The notes under the pieces are model-generated. The model was not told the DNA's origin, did not search any database, and was given only the letters and a program-made list of their open reading frames with translations. Positions 12,401 through 22,744 of a stretch of 64,000 nt of DNA are shown piece by piece. The translations under genes and the position numbers were made by a program. Source of the DNA: Myxocyprinus asiaticus (Eukaryota; Chordata; Actinopteri; Cypriniformes; Catostomidae); NCBI RefSeq assembly GCF_019703515.2, contig NC_059349.1:23470744-23534743 (forward strand). The letters are read 5' to 3'. The stretch's first letter is position 1. Every line of letters starts with the position of its first letter.

Positions 12401-15400
12401 CTTCCTATGGGTCATACTTGTCACGTTTAAATTCTTACTCATAAGTAACTCTTTATGTAAATACATCTAATCTTTAATCAAGAAAGCTAATCTTGCACAA
12501 GCATCTTGCACCCTTGCAAGCATCAGTTGAAGAGAGTATGAGTTCTACATGAGAACTGATAATCCTAAAAGCCTCTGATTGTTTTCAAGATACTCAGTGG
12601 AATATCAGAATCAGTTCCAGGTATTGTGAATTTTAGTGTGTGTTCCATAGTTTTTGCATAATGTTTGATGTGTTAACTGTGTGTGTTGCAGGTGTATGGG
12701 GAAGTGCTTTTTCCATACTCTTTAACCGGGTTCTGGGTGTGAAGGAGACAGCCAGCAGTTGCACAATGGAGGAAGAATTGGGTAAGAAAAATCTCTTCAG
12801 TGTTTTGTCTCTTTTTGTTATCAGACCTTTGAAGCAAAGAAAGTCAAGCCCACCATGAAAGGGACAATGTGTGCTGTATTTCAAAAGAACCAGATATTGG
12901 AAAAACTTGTTTGTTATTTACAATATCTCGTCATGTTGCTTAGTTTGTGACCTGCTAAAAAGTGCCATTACTGGTTCTTCTAGTACTGAAATGTGCAGTT
13001 TACACATACTGCTGCATGTGTGCACAGTTTGTAATGTGTGAAAAGATAAGGTTAACACACTACCATACTGATCTACAAGCTGTTTCTGTGTGACCTCAGT
13101 CGAAACCTCCTGTCAACACGCCTTTCATTCTTATATCTCTATACTCAAAAGTGTTTCAGTTGAAGTAGAGCAACATACAATTAACATGATAGATGAGTTT
13201 ATTCAGTGTGTTGATTTTTGTTAATGTCATGTATATTTTTTGGGGATTCTGGGGTGAATCTGAAGAAGAAATGTCCAGGTCATATTTCAAACCAAAATCA
13301 AAAGAAAAAGAAGAAACTACAATTTTCATAAAGAAAACTAAGCTTTTTTTCTTGGACCATTGTTGTTTTGTTTTGCATTGTGACAATTAAGAACATTTCA
13401 CCCATAAATTCTTATTACTGTAATGCAAAAAAGAAAATCTGATTCTTATGCAGTACCATAAGTGCTGGGTAAATTTCTTCTGAATTGTAATCTTGAACTG
13501 ATTACTAATTCAGTGACTGAAATTTTAATTGGTAACCTGATCTCTTGATAGTTTTCATGAGATTCATCGTTCTCTTCTGTTTTCAGAGCAAATTAAACCA
13601 GAGCACATAGTGGGAGATACATCAACAGATAATGAGGAGGAAACTCAAAGAGGTGATAATCTAATGATAACACTAATATTTTCTCTTTCATTCTTTCTCT
13701 CTCTGTCTCTCTCTCACACACACAGAGGTACATTTAAAACTGGAGTGCAAAACTTTTTCAGTGTTAAACTACTTTCTTCCATCCGATCTTACTGGGATAG
13801 TTCACCAAAAATGAAATTTTCTCTCATCATTTACTCACCCTCATGACATCTAAGATCTGTTTGACTTTCTTTCTTCTGCAGAACACAAACGAAGATTTTT
13901 TTGAAGAATATCTCAGCTCTGATGAATCTGATGATTAAACTACTGGAGTCTGATGGATTACTTTTATTTTGACTTTATCTCATTTTTGGAGCCTCAAAGG
14001 CCTGATCACCATTCACTTGTTATATATGGACCTACAAAGCTGAGATATTCTTCTAAAAATCTTCGTTTGTGTTCAGCAGAAGAAAGAAAGTCATACACAT
14101 CTGGGATGGCATGAGGGTGAGTAAATGATGAGAGAAAATTCATTTTTGGCTGAACTGTCCCTTTAATATGCAGAGTCAAGTATAAGTAAGCCATTTGTAG
14201 CTTCATTTTCTCAAAAACTGTAAACACCGTGTCTCTGTGGCCCTATAGAAATGCCTTTGTTTGTTTGTTTTTTCTTTTTTTGAATGTTGCAACTTTAACT
14301 CAGTTCAATTTTATTTCTATAGCACCTTTCACAATACATATTGTCCCAAAGCAGCTTTTCCAGAGAACTGTTGCTGTAGAACCCCCAGTGAGCAAGCCAG
14401 GGGCAAGAGCTCATAGAAAAACACCTTAAAGCGGTGTGGAGTAGAAGGAAGAAACTTATTGTTTCTCTCTGTCTCTTTTTTTTCCAGGGGGCACAGAGTC
14501 TGCAGAGGTGGAAGACGAGCGACAGCGTCATGCCCAGGCTAGCTGGGTTCAGCGCATGTTAACCTCCATAATGGGCGACTCCACCCTGTTCACCACACGT
14601 GAAGGCCGTGCCGGCAAGGTGCACAACTTCATGCTGGGCCTTAACCTGAACTCTTCCCTGCCCTTCTCTCCCTTCAATGGCCTTATGAATCAGACCTCAG
14701 TGGATGAGGAGGTTGATGCTGTTACAGGTACTAGGTAGTCATTTAGGTGACACTTTTATCCAAAGCAACTTACAATACACTTATTACAGGGACAGTGCCC
14801 CCTAGAGCAACCTAAGATTTCCTACTTGCTAAAGAATCACCCATTGCGAGATTCAGAGCCACAACCTTTTGTTTATCAGTCCAGACCTTTAAAGGAATAG
14901 ATCACCCAATAATGTAAATTCTGTCATCATTTACTTACCCTCATGTCGTTCCAAACCCGTATTCTGATTCTTAATGTAGCTCTTGACATATAAAGAAGTT
15001 CATAGTGACTAACAACATGTTAAGCTCCAAATGTTGTCCATACAGCTATATTCCAAGTTTCCTGAGGCCAACAATGGGTTTGTGGGAGGAACAGACCAAA
15101 ATTTAAGTCATTATTCTCTGATAATCTTGCCCTCTGCCAAAGCTTCTCGTGTTTAGCCCATGTTTGCATTCTAAATTCTAATGTGGCATGTTGAGAACCA
15201 ATGGCATTGTGGCATATTGGTGTCTATATGCCATTATTGAATCTGAACGTGAACACTGGCTAGATGCGAACTTCGGCGAAGGTGAAGATTAGCAGTGAAT
15301 AACAACTTAACCTATGATTTGTTCCTCACACTAAGCTATTGTGTGTCTTCAGATGATTTGCAATACTGCGCACAAGTCATATGGACTACTTTAATGGTAT

Positions 15401-18400
15401 TTGTTTTGGGTTTTCCTGGTCACTATCAATGGCAGTTGTTGTATGGCAATGGCAGTTGTTGTATGGCAAGAGCATTGGAATGACATGAGGGTGAGTGAAT
15501 AGACAGGATATACTTTTCTGGGTGAACAATTCCTATAAGGTCCCATGAAGCATGCAGTTAAAAAAAAGGGTGTGACAGATTGTAGGTGGAACAATACCCT
15601 GAAATCTGGTCATGTGCCACGGGACTTAATGATGGGCTTTTAAACATTATTTGATACTAGAATGGGAGGAGAGGGGAAGTCAGTTAGTCAGCTTACAAAA
15701 CTTCTCACATACCAACACACCCACTGCAAATTGTTTTCTCTCCCAGAGGTTAAATATACAGAAACACCTGAATGCATTACACATGATCCATTGTGGTCAG
15801 ATGCATGTCCCTGCGAGATTGCCAATCAAGTTAAATGGGGCATCTTTGAAAGTGGCGTGTGAAGTTTATGTGTCATTCTGTTAAGCTCTCAGATGAGTGA
15901 AGGCAAGGTCTAGCTATTTAATATTGATAATAAAAACATTGTGTGTCTCAGTGACTCAGCACTTCCTGTTTTTAGTTAGGATTTTGGTGTTACTGCAATT
16001 CACACACTTTGTTTTCTCTGAATATGAGCATAGTTGAGCCAAATCCATCTGTAACTGGACAGATTAGTCTAAGAGACCCAATTTCAGTCATAATTCAGTT
16101 TTGATAAAATTACAGCTGTGTAGTTACTGCGCTTTGCTTTTGAATTGCAGTATACAGGAAAACCAACAACACTACATGCCATCACTAAGATTCACCTGGT
16201 TGTTTGCTGTCAAAGAATAATTATGATTTTATGTTGCATTAATGTCATCAAAAATTGCACATTACCGGAAGATTTCTTGTGAATTGCTTATCTTTTTTCT
16301 CACACCTAACTAAAATAAGGCAATTAAAAAACATGGAAGCCATTTTTTTCAGTTTCATTGTTGGTGTAGTTACAGTTTTTTGGCTTTGTTCGCCATTGTA
16401 GGTCATTGGCATTTTTTACAAACTACAGTGGTAACACTGAAATGAACATACTTTTTTTTTTCATATAGATCCTGATGAGTTTGAACGAATCTACGAGCCA
16501 CTAGATGTGAAGAGTAAAAAAATCCATATTGTGGACAGTGGCCTGACCTTTAACCTGCCCTACCCTCTGATCCTGCGGCCTCAGAGAGGGGTGGATCTTA
16601 TCATCTCCTTTGACTTCTCAGCCAGGCCTAGTGACTCTAGCCCACCTTTCAAAGTGAGTATCTGACCTGAAGTTTGAGGGAATATTGGCTGAATCTCATG
16701 AAAACTGTCAAGAAATGCCTGCTTATATTTCACACCAAAATCAAAAATGTATTCAATTTAGCAAAAAAAGGAAATTATGCCTATTTTTAGGACCAAAATA
16801 AAAGAATATCTCAGTATTTTTTATTGGTTTCTGTTATGAAATATGAGCCGGACATTTCTCTGTAAGTTTCACCCAATAGGAATGTTAGTAATCAAAGGGT
16901 TTGGCATGGCATATGAATTTGAGATCTAAAGGATTACGTGAATGTATCCAAACATGTATTTCCACTAAGTTAATTCAGTAATTTGAACTTGGAATGATCT
17001 TGGGCCACTCAATGCAGTGTGTGTTGTTATAAAAAAGGAAGTGGACAAAAAGATGTCATACTTTGTTTCAAAGCTGTTTTGAAATGAAGTGTATTGTGAA
17101 AAGTGTTATACAAATAAAAATGACTTGACTACTTTGTTTCATAGTTTCTCAAACTTTTTATGCTCAGCTCCTATGAGCATAGAAGAAGGGACTTGGTCAT
17201 ACATATGGATGCCTAAGCTGTTTTTTGACATTTAATTGTGTTCTTGTCTATCTGTGTTAGGAGATACTTCTGGCTGAAAAATGGGCTCGAATGAATAAGC
17301 TGCCGTTCCCTAAGATCGATTCCAGAGTATTTGACCGAGAGGGTCTGAAAGAGTGTTATGTGTTCAAACCCAACAAAGGAGAAAAGAACTGCCCCACTGT
17401 CATTCATTTTGTCTTGGCCAACATCAACTTTAGGGACTACAAAGCCCCAGGTAAGAATTATTTATATTGCTGGTTCTATTTTAAGAGTGCTAGCACTAAG
17501 CACAGCGCTATGCAGTAAGTCATACACGCAAAGTCAATGGGCATGGCCATGAAGTTTTGATATGTTCGTGCAAGCATGTGCTAAGTCTAGGGGCAAGTGG
17601 TTTTGGCGAAATTGCGCGTGCAAATCGCTAATTTAATTCTGAGGTTCTTCTCCAGTTATTCCACTGTCTGCATCCTGTTATATACTGTAGTCCATTCCCT
17701 GTCAAGCACCGGTGATATAAACAAAGACAGCACATTCATAAGTAGTTGGTAGTTTAAATGGACTGTATGCAATGAATTTGAAGAAAATAAATATTGACTT
17801 AACGTTCTTTTGTGCATTAACTGCGTCCTTGAATATCAGGCATATTTATATGACAGTGACACGCTCCTTTTATACGCATTGGAAAATGTGGTTCTCATCA
17901 GGATTTGGATTTACACTCTGTTAAATGATAAGAGAATGTAAGTATTATTATTAATTTCACTATGTAACAGTTTTTGTTCCTGGGTAGTAAGTGTTATTTC
18001 CTAATTGCTTATGCCACAAAAGTATAGAAAATAGCTATTATTCCCCACAAACTTTGCTTTTGTGACCAGGACAGTGATATTTTAAAATATTCCTATTTCC
18101 AATGAGAAAACGGGCGAATTTATATCTTTTCATTCACATAAAGTCAGAAAAAAACAACATATGAATCCAAATTAACATGTATTTATACTAAAGTAATACA
18201 AAAATTACTACAAAAGATTTAGAAGTGAGTAGTTTTTTTCGAGATTTACGATTATACTGTAAATCACTTTCACGAATCAGCCCCCAAATGTACTCATCAT
18301 ACTTCAAGGCGTCCAGCAAGGTCTTGATGCTGTTGTAATCCTCTTTGAGGTGCACCGAGTGAGTCAGGGGAAGAGACGGGTACTTGTTACCATTATGGAG

Positions 18401-21243
18401 CAGCATGGCTTTGAGGCTCCTGGATAAGCTGTCAATGTAGAGGCGCCACTCATTCTGGTTACAGGCGATTCCGATTGCCTCGAACAGACTGGTCACATTG
18501 TGGCAGAAGCAGAACCCATCTTGATGGGTGAAGAAGCTGGAAAAAGGTTGGTGACGCTTTCTCTGATCTGCGACTTGCACACTTTCATCCAACAAGTTCC
18601 ACTGCTTGAGCCTAGACGTCAAAAGCTCGGCACTGGACTTGGTGAGACCAAGATCTCTAATCAAGTCGTTGAGGTCTTTTTGGTTGGGGTAGTATGGGTT
18701 TCTCTCCTCAGCTCCACCTCTGAAACTGTCATCTGGATCTACAATGTCTTCCTTGCTCTCTGACTTGCTGCTCTCTTCTAAAGACGGCTGCTCTCTCTCC
18801 GGAGGAGTGGGTACCGGGAGCTCATGGCAGTGTGGCACCGGGGCGATGGATGAAGGAAGGTCCGGATACGTGATAGCAGGTGCATTCTTGCCAGTCCGAC
18901 ATTTTGAAGGGTCCACCATGCAGAAGTAGCAGTTGCTTGAGTGGTCAGTGGGTTCCCGCAAAATTCTTGGGACAGCGAACTTCATGGCTCTCTTTTCCCC
19001 TCTGTACCATCCTACAAAATATACATTTATTTCAACCATGACTAATGTGTAAGAGATTCTCGCAACATTTTTCATATATGTTATATTTTTTCAATAACAT
19101 TTAAAATTAAAAACTTTTACAATTTTAAAAATGACATTTTATAACATAAAATTCCGAGCAACAATTGTCCATCTTATCTTCCAGCGTTTTTTTGCAGTGC
19201 TCGCAGGTGAAATGAGTTGCCCAGGGTTTGTCTTGATCCCCGACAGGAATACCGAAATATGCCTTATAGGCCTCACACATCTTAGCAGATGCTTCCACGG
19301 AGTACTTTTTCGCTCTTGTCTTGATAAATTGCCTGCAGACATAGCAAAATGCGTGTGCCAGATGCTTGCAGCCTCTTGATGCCATCTCAGAAAAATGCAG
19401 ATATGTATCCACTTAGGCAGCTAGAACTAAACTGAACTGGTGGGCTTAAGGCCCCTGTATTTATACTACTATTTATATTACTGGAACGTTCTAGAAAGTT
19501 CTAGAAGTTACTCCAAGTTTACTCAGCACTGAATCTATCTGGAATGTTCTGGAAAATAGGTAAATTTCAAAATATCACTATCCTGGTCACAAAAGCAAAG
19601 TTTATGGGGAATAATAGCTATTTTCTATACTTTTGAGGCATAAGCAATTAGGAAATAACACTTACTACCCAGGAACCAAAAAATAAATGAAAATTTGTTA
19701 CACTGTGTTTTCATCTACTGACACACAATTAATGGCTAGTGATAACAGTGATTGTATTGTAACGCACATCACTTCTACGACAACAGGTGGAAAAATAAAA
19801 AAAATTGGATCATAAATACAATTATATATAATATAAACATAATAATAATAATTGAAAAATAAACCATGACCTTAAGATATTTTAACACAAATCTCATAAA
19901 TATTTGTCTCATAATACGACTACAACAGTTATCGTCATGGACATAATTTGATGTTTTTTAGAGTTTGGACATGGACTTTATTACCACCTGCTGGTGGAAT
20001 ATTCAAACTGCAAATGCGGAACTGAGTTTAGACTTTGAGCTGAAAACAGAGGTGCTTTCAAATGTCTTAGCGCAATGACCTATTTCTGAGGAAAATAGCA
20101 AACTGCGCTTTGCGTCTCTTCATTAATGTACAATACATACACCATTTGCGCAAACACTCCCACCCATGACCACTTGCACTTTGCACTGGCATGAAAATTA
20201 GCTTAGAATTAGCGCTTTCATGAAAATTGGATAAGACATTGCGCACGAAAATAAAGCCCTTCTTGTCATTTCCATGCATGCATCTTTAACACTGTATCCT
20301 AACAAGATATGATGCAATAAACAACACACAATAAAAGGATAACCTGGAAGGTATACCTATTATTGTGTGTCGTTGTATCGGTACAACCACACACGCGACG
20401 AGCAACAGGATATTCTGTCATTCGTTTGGTTTCTGTTTTTCCAGTGTCACTTCAGGTACCCCGTCCACTGTAAACTCTCATTGGTCAAAAATCCAGCTTT
20501 TCACAACAGTAGATTAAACCTCAAATATATCCTAATTGGCTTTAAGCAGTTTCACATTCAGTGTGGACAGACAGATCGATTGCTACAAATTTACAGCAAT
20601 CTGTGTGGTTACAACTGTAATACTAACTCTGAAGCAGTATGCTTTACTTTGCAGTAAGATTATTCCTTTATTTTGTTGTCATGTCTTTATTTGGAGGATG
20701 GGGTGGTAAATTGGACATTTGTGGGAAACAGAACAGTCCAACTAATATCAATATCCATATTAAAAATACTGATAATTCCAACAGCACCATTTAAATTTGT
20801 ATACTGTATAAGGGATGCAAGGTGATGCATTTTTTTATTTTTTATTATTGTGTTGAAGGAGTTCCCAGACAGTCAGACAGTGAGATGGAGTTCGCTGATT
20901 TTGACATTTTTGACGATCCAGCATCTCCCTACTCCACTTTCAACTTTAAATACCCCAATCAGGCCTTCAAGAGGCTTCATGATCTCATGGAGTTCAACAC
21001 ACTTAACAACATTGAGGTCAGTGCTCAATCAATTTGAAATAATTGAATGAGAAAAAGTTACATTTTGCCTTTGCTCTTTGTGACTCTGACTTTGTTTTTT
21101 AGGTTATAAAAGAAGCTATGAAAGACTGCATTCTGCAGAGACGAGAGAACCCCTCACGCTGTTCAGTTTCTCTTTCACTCAGTGAGATCGAAAACAAGAA
21201 GTTCCTGAAACGAGATACCAGCAATGCAAAAAGACACACCTAA
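4590..21243 (+). CDS. pla2g4a: Cytosolic phospholipase A2 alpha (group IVA)
   Basis: Ca2+-triggered lipase that moves to internal membranes and releases arachidonate from the sn-2 position of phospholipids. Coding exons: 4647-4679, 5345-5426, 5531-5679, 6553-6666, 6801-6838, 7001-7145, 7255-7391, 7895-8117, 10988-11102, 11768-11905, 12692-12781, 13587-13652, 14488-14727, 16469-16653, 17261-17450, 20859-21016 and 21103-21243. They sum to 2244 nt, 747 aa (human 749), in frame throughout. Seen: a C2 domain (about 15-125, including the TPDPYVEL Ca2+ loop), the oxyanion loop GSGGGFRA with Arg201, the nucleophile Ser229 in GLSGS, and the dyad Asp in VDSG (about 546). Also kept are the MAPK-type Ser504-Pro (human Ser505) and the RCSVSLS phosphosite near the C terminus. 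The Ser-rich linker after MEEEL is shorter than in mammals. Exon 2 starts at 4590; the ATG at 4647 gives MSSIDPYQ, matching the family N terminus. Confidence 0.97.
4889..4945. repeat. (TA)n microsatellite
   Basis: About 28 TA units in pla2g4a intron 1 of the coding region. Confidence 0.95.
5704..6387. mobile_element. Fold-back MITE, family A, complete copy
   Basis: Two arms in opposite orientation. The left begins TTAAAGGGATAGTTCAC and the right ends with its complement. Each arm carries the same landmarks: the stretch around TTTACTCACCCTCATGCCAT, a cttctgctgaacacaaa block, and a tccatacaatgcaagtgaat-like block. The halves meet near 6055-6065. No transposase is present. This is a dispersed, non-autonomous repeat in pla2g4a intron 3, with four more copies or pieces in the window. 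Confidence 0.85.
8134..8186. repeat. (AT)n microsatellite, left flank of a Tc1-like copy
   Basis: About 25 AT units in pla2g4a intron 8. Directly abuts the Tc1-like sequence on its right. Confidence 0.95.
8187..9346 (-). mobile_element. Tc1-like DNA transposon, internally deleted (copy 1)
   Basis: Terminal arms match in inverted orientation: the block containing AAATTGGTACTTT, AAGTGGCATTCAACTGATCAC and a tagtcaggacatta-like run occurs at 8206-8275 and, reversed, at 9232-9302. The right end reaches a CACTGGTGGCCAAAAGTTTGG-type terminus; the left end has lost it. (AT)n lies on both sides, as expected if the element landed at a TA inside a microsatellite. A broken transposase gene lies between. 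Confidence 0.85.
8327..9039 (-). pseudogene. Tc1-like transposase remnant (copy 1)
   Basis: Three minus-strand reading-frame pieces (9039-8761, 8768-8505, 8530-8327) line up as one Tc1-type transposase. The N-terminal paired-type helix-turn-helix is [21 protein letters not shown] second DNA-binding module follows ([19 protein letters not shown], then VKRRLR). The C terminus is [11 protein letters not shown] and [16 protein letters not shown]. Frameshifts separate the pieces, and the stretch that should hold the first two catalytic Asp residues is missing between KETDIGQQ and DLNPIELL. Only the region of the final Glu remains, so the copy cannot be active. Confidence 0.85.
9354..9399. repeat. 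(AT)n microsatellite, right flank of the Tc1-like copy
   Basis: About 22 AT units. With the tract at 8134-8186 it brackets the Tc1-like insertion. Confidence 0.95.
9866..9889 (+). repeat. Short interstitial telomeric repeat
   Basis: Three perfect TTAGGG units plus a partial one (CCAGGGTTAGGG...), in pla2g4a intron 8. Confidence 0.85.
9985..10882. other. Intronic repeat debris (hAT-like fragment and MITE end)
   Basis: About 9985-10260 resembles a segment at 56826-57010 (GCACAAT..., tgtgcgattatt, tgcgattaaattga) and looks like a decayed non-autonomous hAT-type repeat. At about 10848-10882 a single fold-back MITE arm ends (tttttgggtgaactattcct). No gene is seen between. Confidence 0.4.
13676..13726. 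repeat. (TC)n/(CA)n simple repeat
   Basis: Pyrimidine-rich TCTCTC run followed by CACACA, in the intron just after the 66-nt exon of pla2g4a. Confidence 0.7.
13793..14166. mobile_element. Fold-back MITE, family A, short copy
   Basis: The left arm starts GGGATAGTTCACC and the right arm ends GGCTGAACTGTCCC. The same internal blocks as the copy at 5704-6387 are kept, but the centre is deleted, so the element is about half the length. Confidence 0.8.
14296..14460. repeat. Dispersed repeat (fish SINE/LINE-tail type)
   Basis: The motif series TTTATTTCTATAGCACCTTT, cacaatacatattgt, caaagcagcttt and ccccagtgagcaagcca is a common interspersed fish repeat. It stops about 25 nt before the 240-nt exon of pla2g4a. 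Confidence 0.6.
14740..14880. repeat. Dispersed repeat fragment
   Basis: The run of motifs gacacttttatccaaagcaa, cttacaatacac, ttacagggacagtg and ccctagagcaacct is typical of a widespread fish interspersed repeat. No coding content. Confidence 0.5.
14890..15538. mobile_element. Fold-back MITE, family B
   Basis: The left arm begins AAAGGAATAGATCACCC and has TTACCCTCATGTCGTTCC. The right arm carries the complement (GGAATGACATGAGGGTGAGT, ending GGGTGAACAATTCCTAT). It lies in pla2g4a intron 13. The ends are related to family A but the interior differs. Confidence 0.75.
17515..17957. repeat. Left part of a probable outer repeat in intron 15
   Basis: Sequence around gtgcaagcatgtgctaagtc and aaattgcgcgtgcaaatcgc has the look of a dispersed fish DNA transposon arm. 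Possible partner material (tagcgcaatgacc, tttgcgcaaacactccc, acattgcgcacgaaaat) lies at 20060-20260. If they belong together, the CACTA-ended element at 17958-19707 inserted into it. Confidence 0.35.
17958..19707 (-). mobile_element. CACTA-ended DNA transposon, internally deleted
   Basis: Long terminal inverted repeats of about 125 bp: the left (17958-18085) starts CACTATGTAACAG, the right (19575-19707, reversed) starts CACAGTGTAACA. They share long runs such as CTGGGTAGTAAGTGTTATTT and atagctattattcccca. TTT flanks both ends, compatible with a 3-bp target duplication as in EnSpm/CACTA elements, but poly-T makes this weak. The interior encodes, on the minus strand, both ends of one cysteine-rich protein. 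It lies in pla2g4a intron 15. Confidence 0.8.
18188..19412 (-). pseudogene. Transposon protein with Cys-rich N terminus, central part deleted
   Basis: Two exon-like frames. Piece 1 (19412 down to about 19180) contains [27 protein letters not shown] and CEHCKK. Piece 2 (about 19015-18188) starts after an AG acceptor with [17 protein letters not shown], then [28 protein letters not shown], an acidic Ser-rich linker, and a conserved block ([55 protein letters not shown]). After YDEY the sequence jumps to [17 protein letters not shown], which in relatives I recall is near the C terminus, so the middle, presumably catalytic, part is gone. The expected GT donor of piece 1 appears to read AT. I know similar uncharacterised proteins from repeats in fish and invertebrates; calling it a transposase is inference from the flanking inverted repeats. 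Confidence 0.65.
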
Positions 21244-21806
21244 CAGAGAGCTATGCAAAAAGCTACACAAAAGCCTAGTGGTTTTGAGACTGTGTTGGTC
21301 CTCTGGTGCTGAATAAGACATTTGATGAGAATCAGCGAGCTGATTTATCAGACAAGACTGGATTGACCTTATTGCTGAGGTTTACCATGTTTTATAGTGT
21401 CATTTTCTGTGAACTTTCACAATATTTCTTGAATCACCATTTTCAATATCTGTGGGCAAGGTCCCCACACCTTTAATCTTAAAGTGCTCTTACTTTGTGA
21501 GACAGTCAACCTATAAATCTGGCAGTGCACTTCTCTTAGGCTAATAAGGAGCCAAGTTCTGGCAGCTTTGTTTTCTGTGGGCATTTTAGCTGCAAATACT
21601 CTTCTGAGCTGTGAGAGTAATTTATGGTCTCAGTGGCAGCATGAGCCTCAGGACATGGTGTTCCTTATGTGTTTCTGGTGATGTGATAAGAAAACAATTT
21701 ATGTTCTCCATTCAGTTCTACTGTGATGCACCTATGACCAGTAGATGGTTTGTGGTAAGCCTTGCCTTTAGGACAGGATTCATCTCATGTTTTAGTGAAA
21801 CATTCA
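21244..21806 (+). other. pla2g4a: pla2g4a 3' UTR, proximal part
   Basis: Non-repetitive sequence following the stop codon, without a coding signal or a clear AATAAA. It ends where the LTR element begins. The first AATAAA copies are near 23290 and 23452, beyond that element, so either the mRNA reads through it or a variant signal is used. Confidence 0.4.
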
Positions 21807-22744
21807 TGTAACAGCTCAAGGATCAGCAAGGAGGAGGAGGGAACCAGCTGAACAGTAAACAAAATATTAATGTCATACTTAACTTAAAAACAAACAAACA
21901 CAGACACACATGCAATGCAGCCGCGTGCATCTCTCTCTCTCTCGAACTGGTGCCTCCGGCTCCCCTTTATCTCGCTCTCCCACTGATCAGCTGATTCAGC
22001 GCCGGCCGTGCACCATCACGGCCTGGCCACGCCCTCTTCCTCATCACACTCCTCCCCCGCCCGATTCAGGCTGGGGAGCCACCGGTCTGACTAACTCGCC
22101 CCATCTCTGGAGGGTAGACGCTGCCCTTCCGGCTGTTCTGTCAGCCGGTGGTCCACCCCGCCTCCTGTGAACCTGGAGGAGAGATGAGGGGAGGCATGGG
22201 GAAAGGGAAAGGGTGAGTGGAGACACACAAAGAGAGGAGAGAGAAGAACTTGCTCGTTGGCTCCCAGATGCACTGTCGCCCGGTCCTCAACCGCTCCTCC
22301 GCCTGCCAGCTCGCTCCTCCCCTGGTGGATGGCAGCGAGTCCTCCGGCCCCTGGTGGACGGAACCGCTCCTCCCCATCTTCGGCGGACGGCAACGGTCCC
22401 TCAGGTTCTCGGCGGCCGGCAGCGACCCCTCCGTCCTCTGGCGGATGGCCACGGCTCTTCCGCTTCCCGGCGGATGGCAGTGGCGAGGACTCCACGACAG
22501 CACCTCTCTCCTGGGTTTTGGCACCCTGTAACAGTTCAAGGATGGGAAAGAGGAGGTGGGAGCCGGCTGAACAGTAAAGTTTTAAAGTCAAACTTAATTA
22601 AAACAAACATAAACAGACACACATGCAACGCCGCATGCGTCTCTCTCTAACTGGCGCCTCCAGCTTCTCTTTATCTCGCTCTCCTGCTGATTCAGCGCCA
22701 GCCGTGCACCATCACGGCCTGGCCACGCCCTCCTCCTCATCACA
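21807..22744 (-). mobile_element. Small LTR retroelement (TRIM-like), minus orientation
   Basis: Two direct repeats, 21807-22048 and 22527-22744. On the plus strand both begin TGTAACAG(C/T)TCAAGGAT and end CATCACA; on the minus strand they read TGTGATGAGG...CTGTTACA, the canonical TG...CA. On the minus strand the sequence just inside the upstream LTR is GGGTGCCAAAACCCAGGAG, like a tRNA primer-binding site. Just before the downstream LTR is the purine tract GGGCGGGGGAGGAG. Flanking 5-mers ATTCA and CTTCA could be a target duplication with one change. The internal part (478 bp) has no gag or pol, so the element is non-autonomous. It is GC-rich against an AT-rich background. Confidence 0.75.
22150..22500. 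repeat. GC-rich minisatellite inside the LTR element
   Basis: Imperfect tandem units of about 30-35 bp built on GGCGGATGGCAGCGG / CTCCTCCG (five or more units between 22320 and 22495). All reading frames stay long because the repeat is GC-rich. The resulting Pro/Gly/Arg-rich translations have no recognisable domain, and I do not count them as genes. Confidence 0.7.

Noticed and set aside
18500..18929. Plus-strand frames across the CACTA-ended element
   Set aside because: They overlap the clearly conserved minus-strand protein and have no recognisable content.
22091..22591. 166-codon minus-strand open frame rich in Gly, Pro and Arg
   Set aside because: It is the translation of a GC-rich tandem repeat inside an LTR element, has no domain, and equally long frames exist on the other strand.
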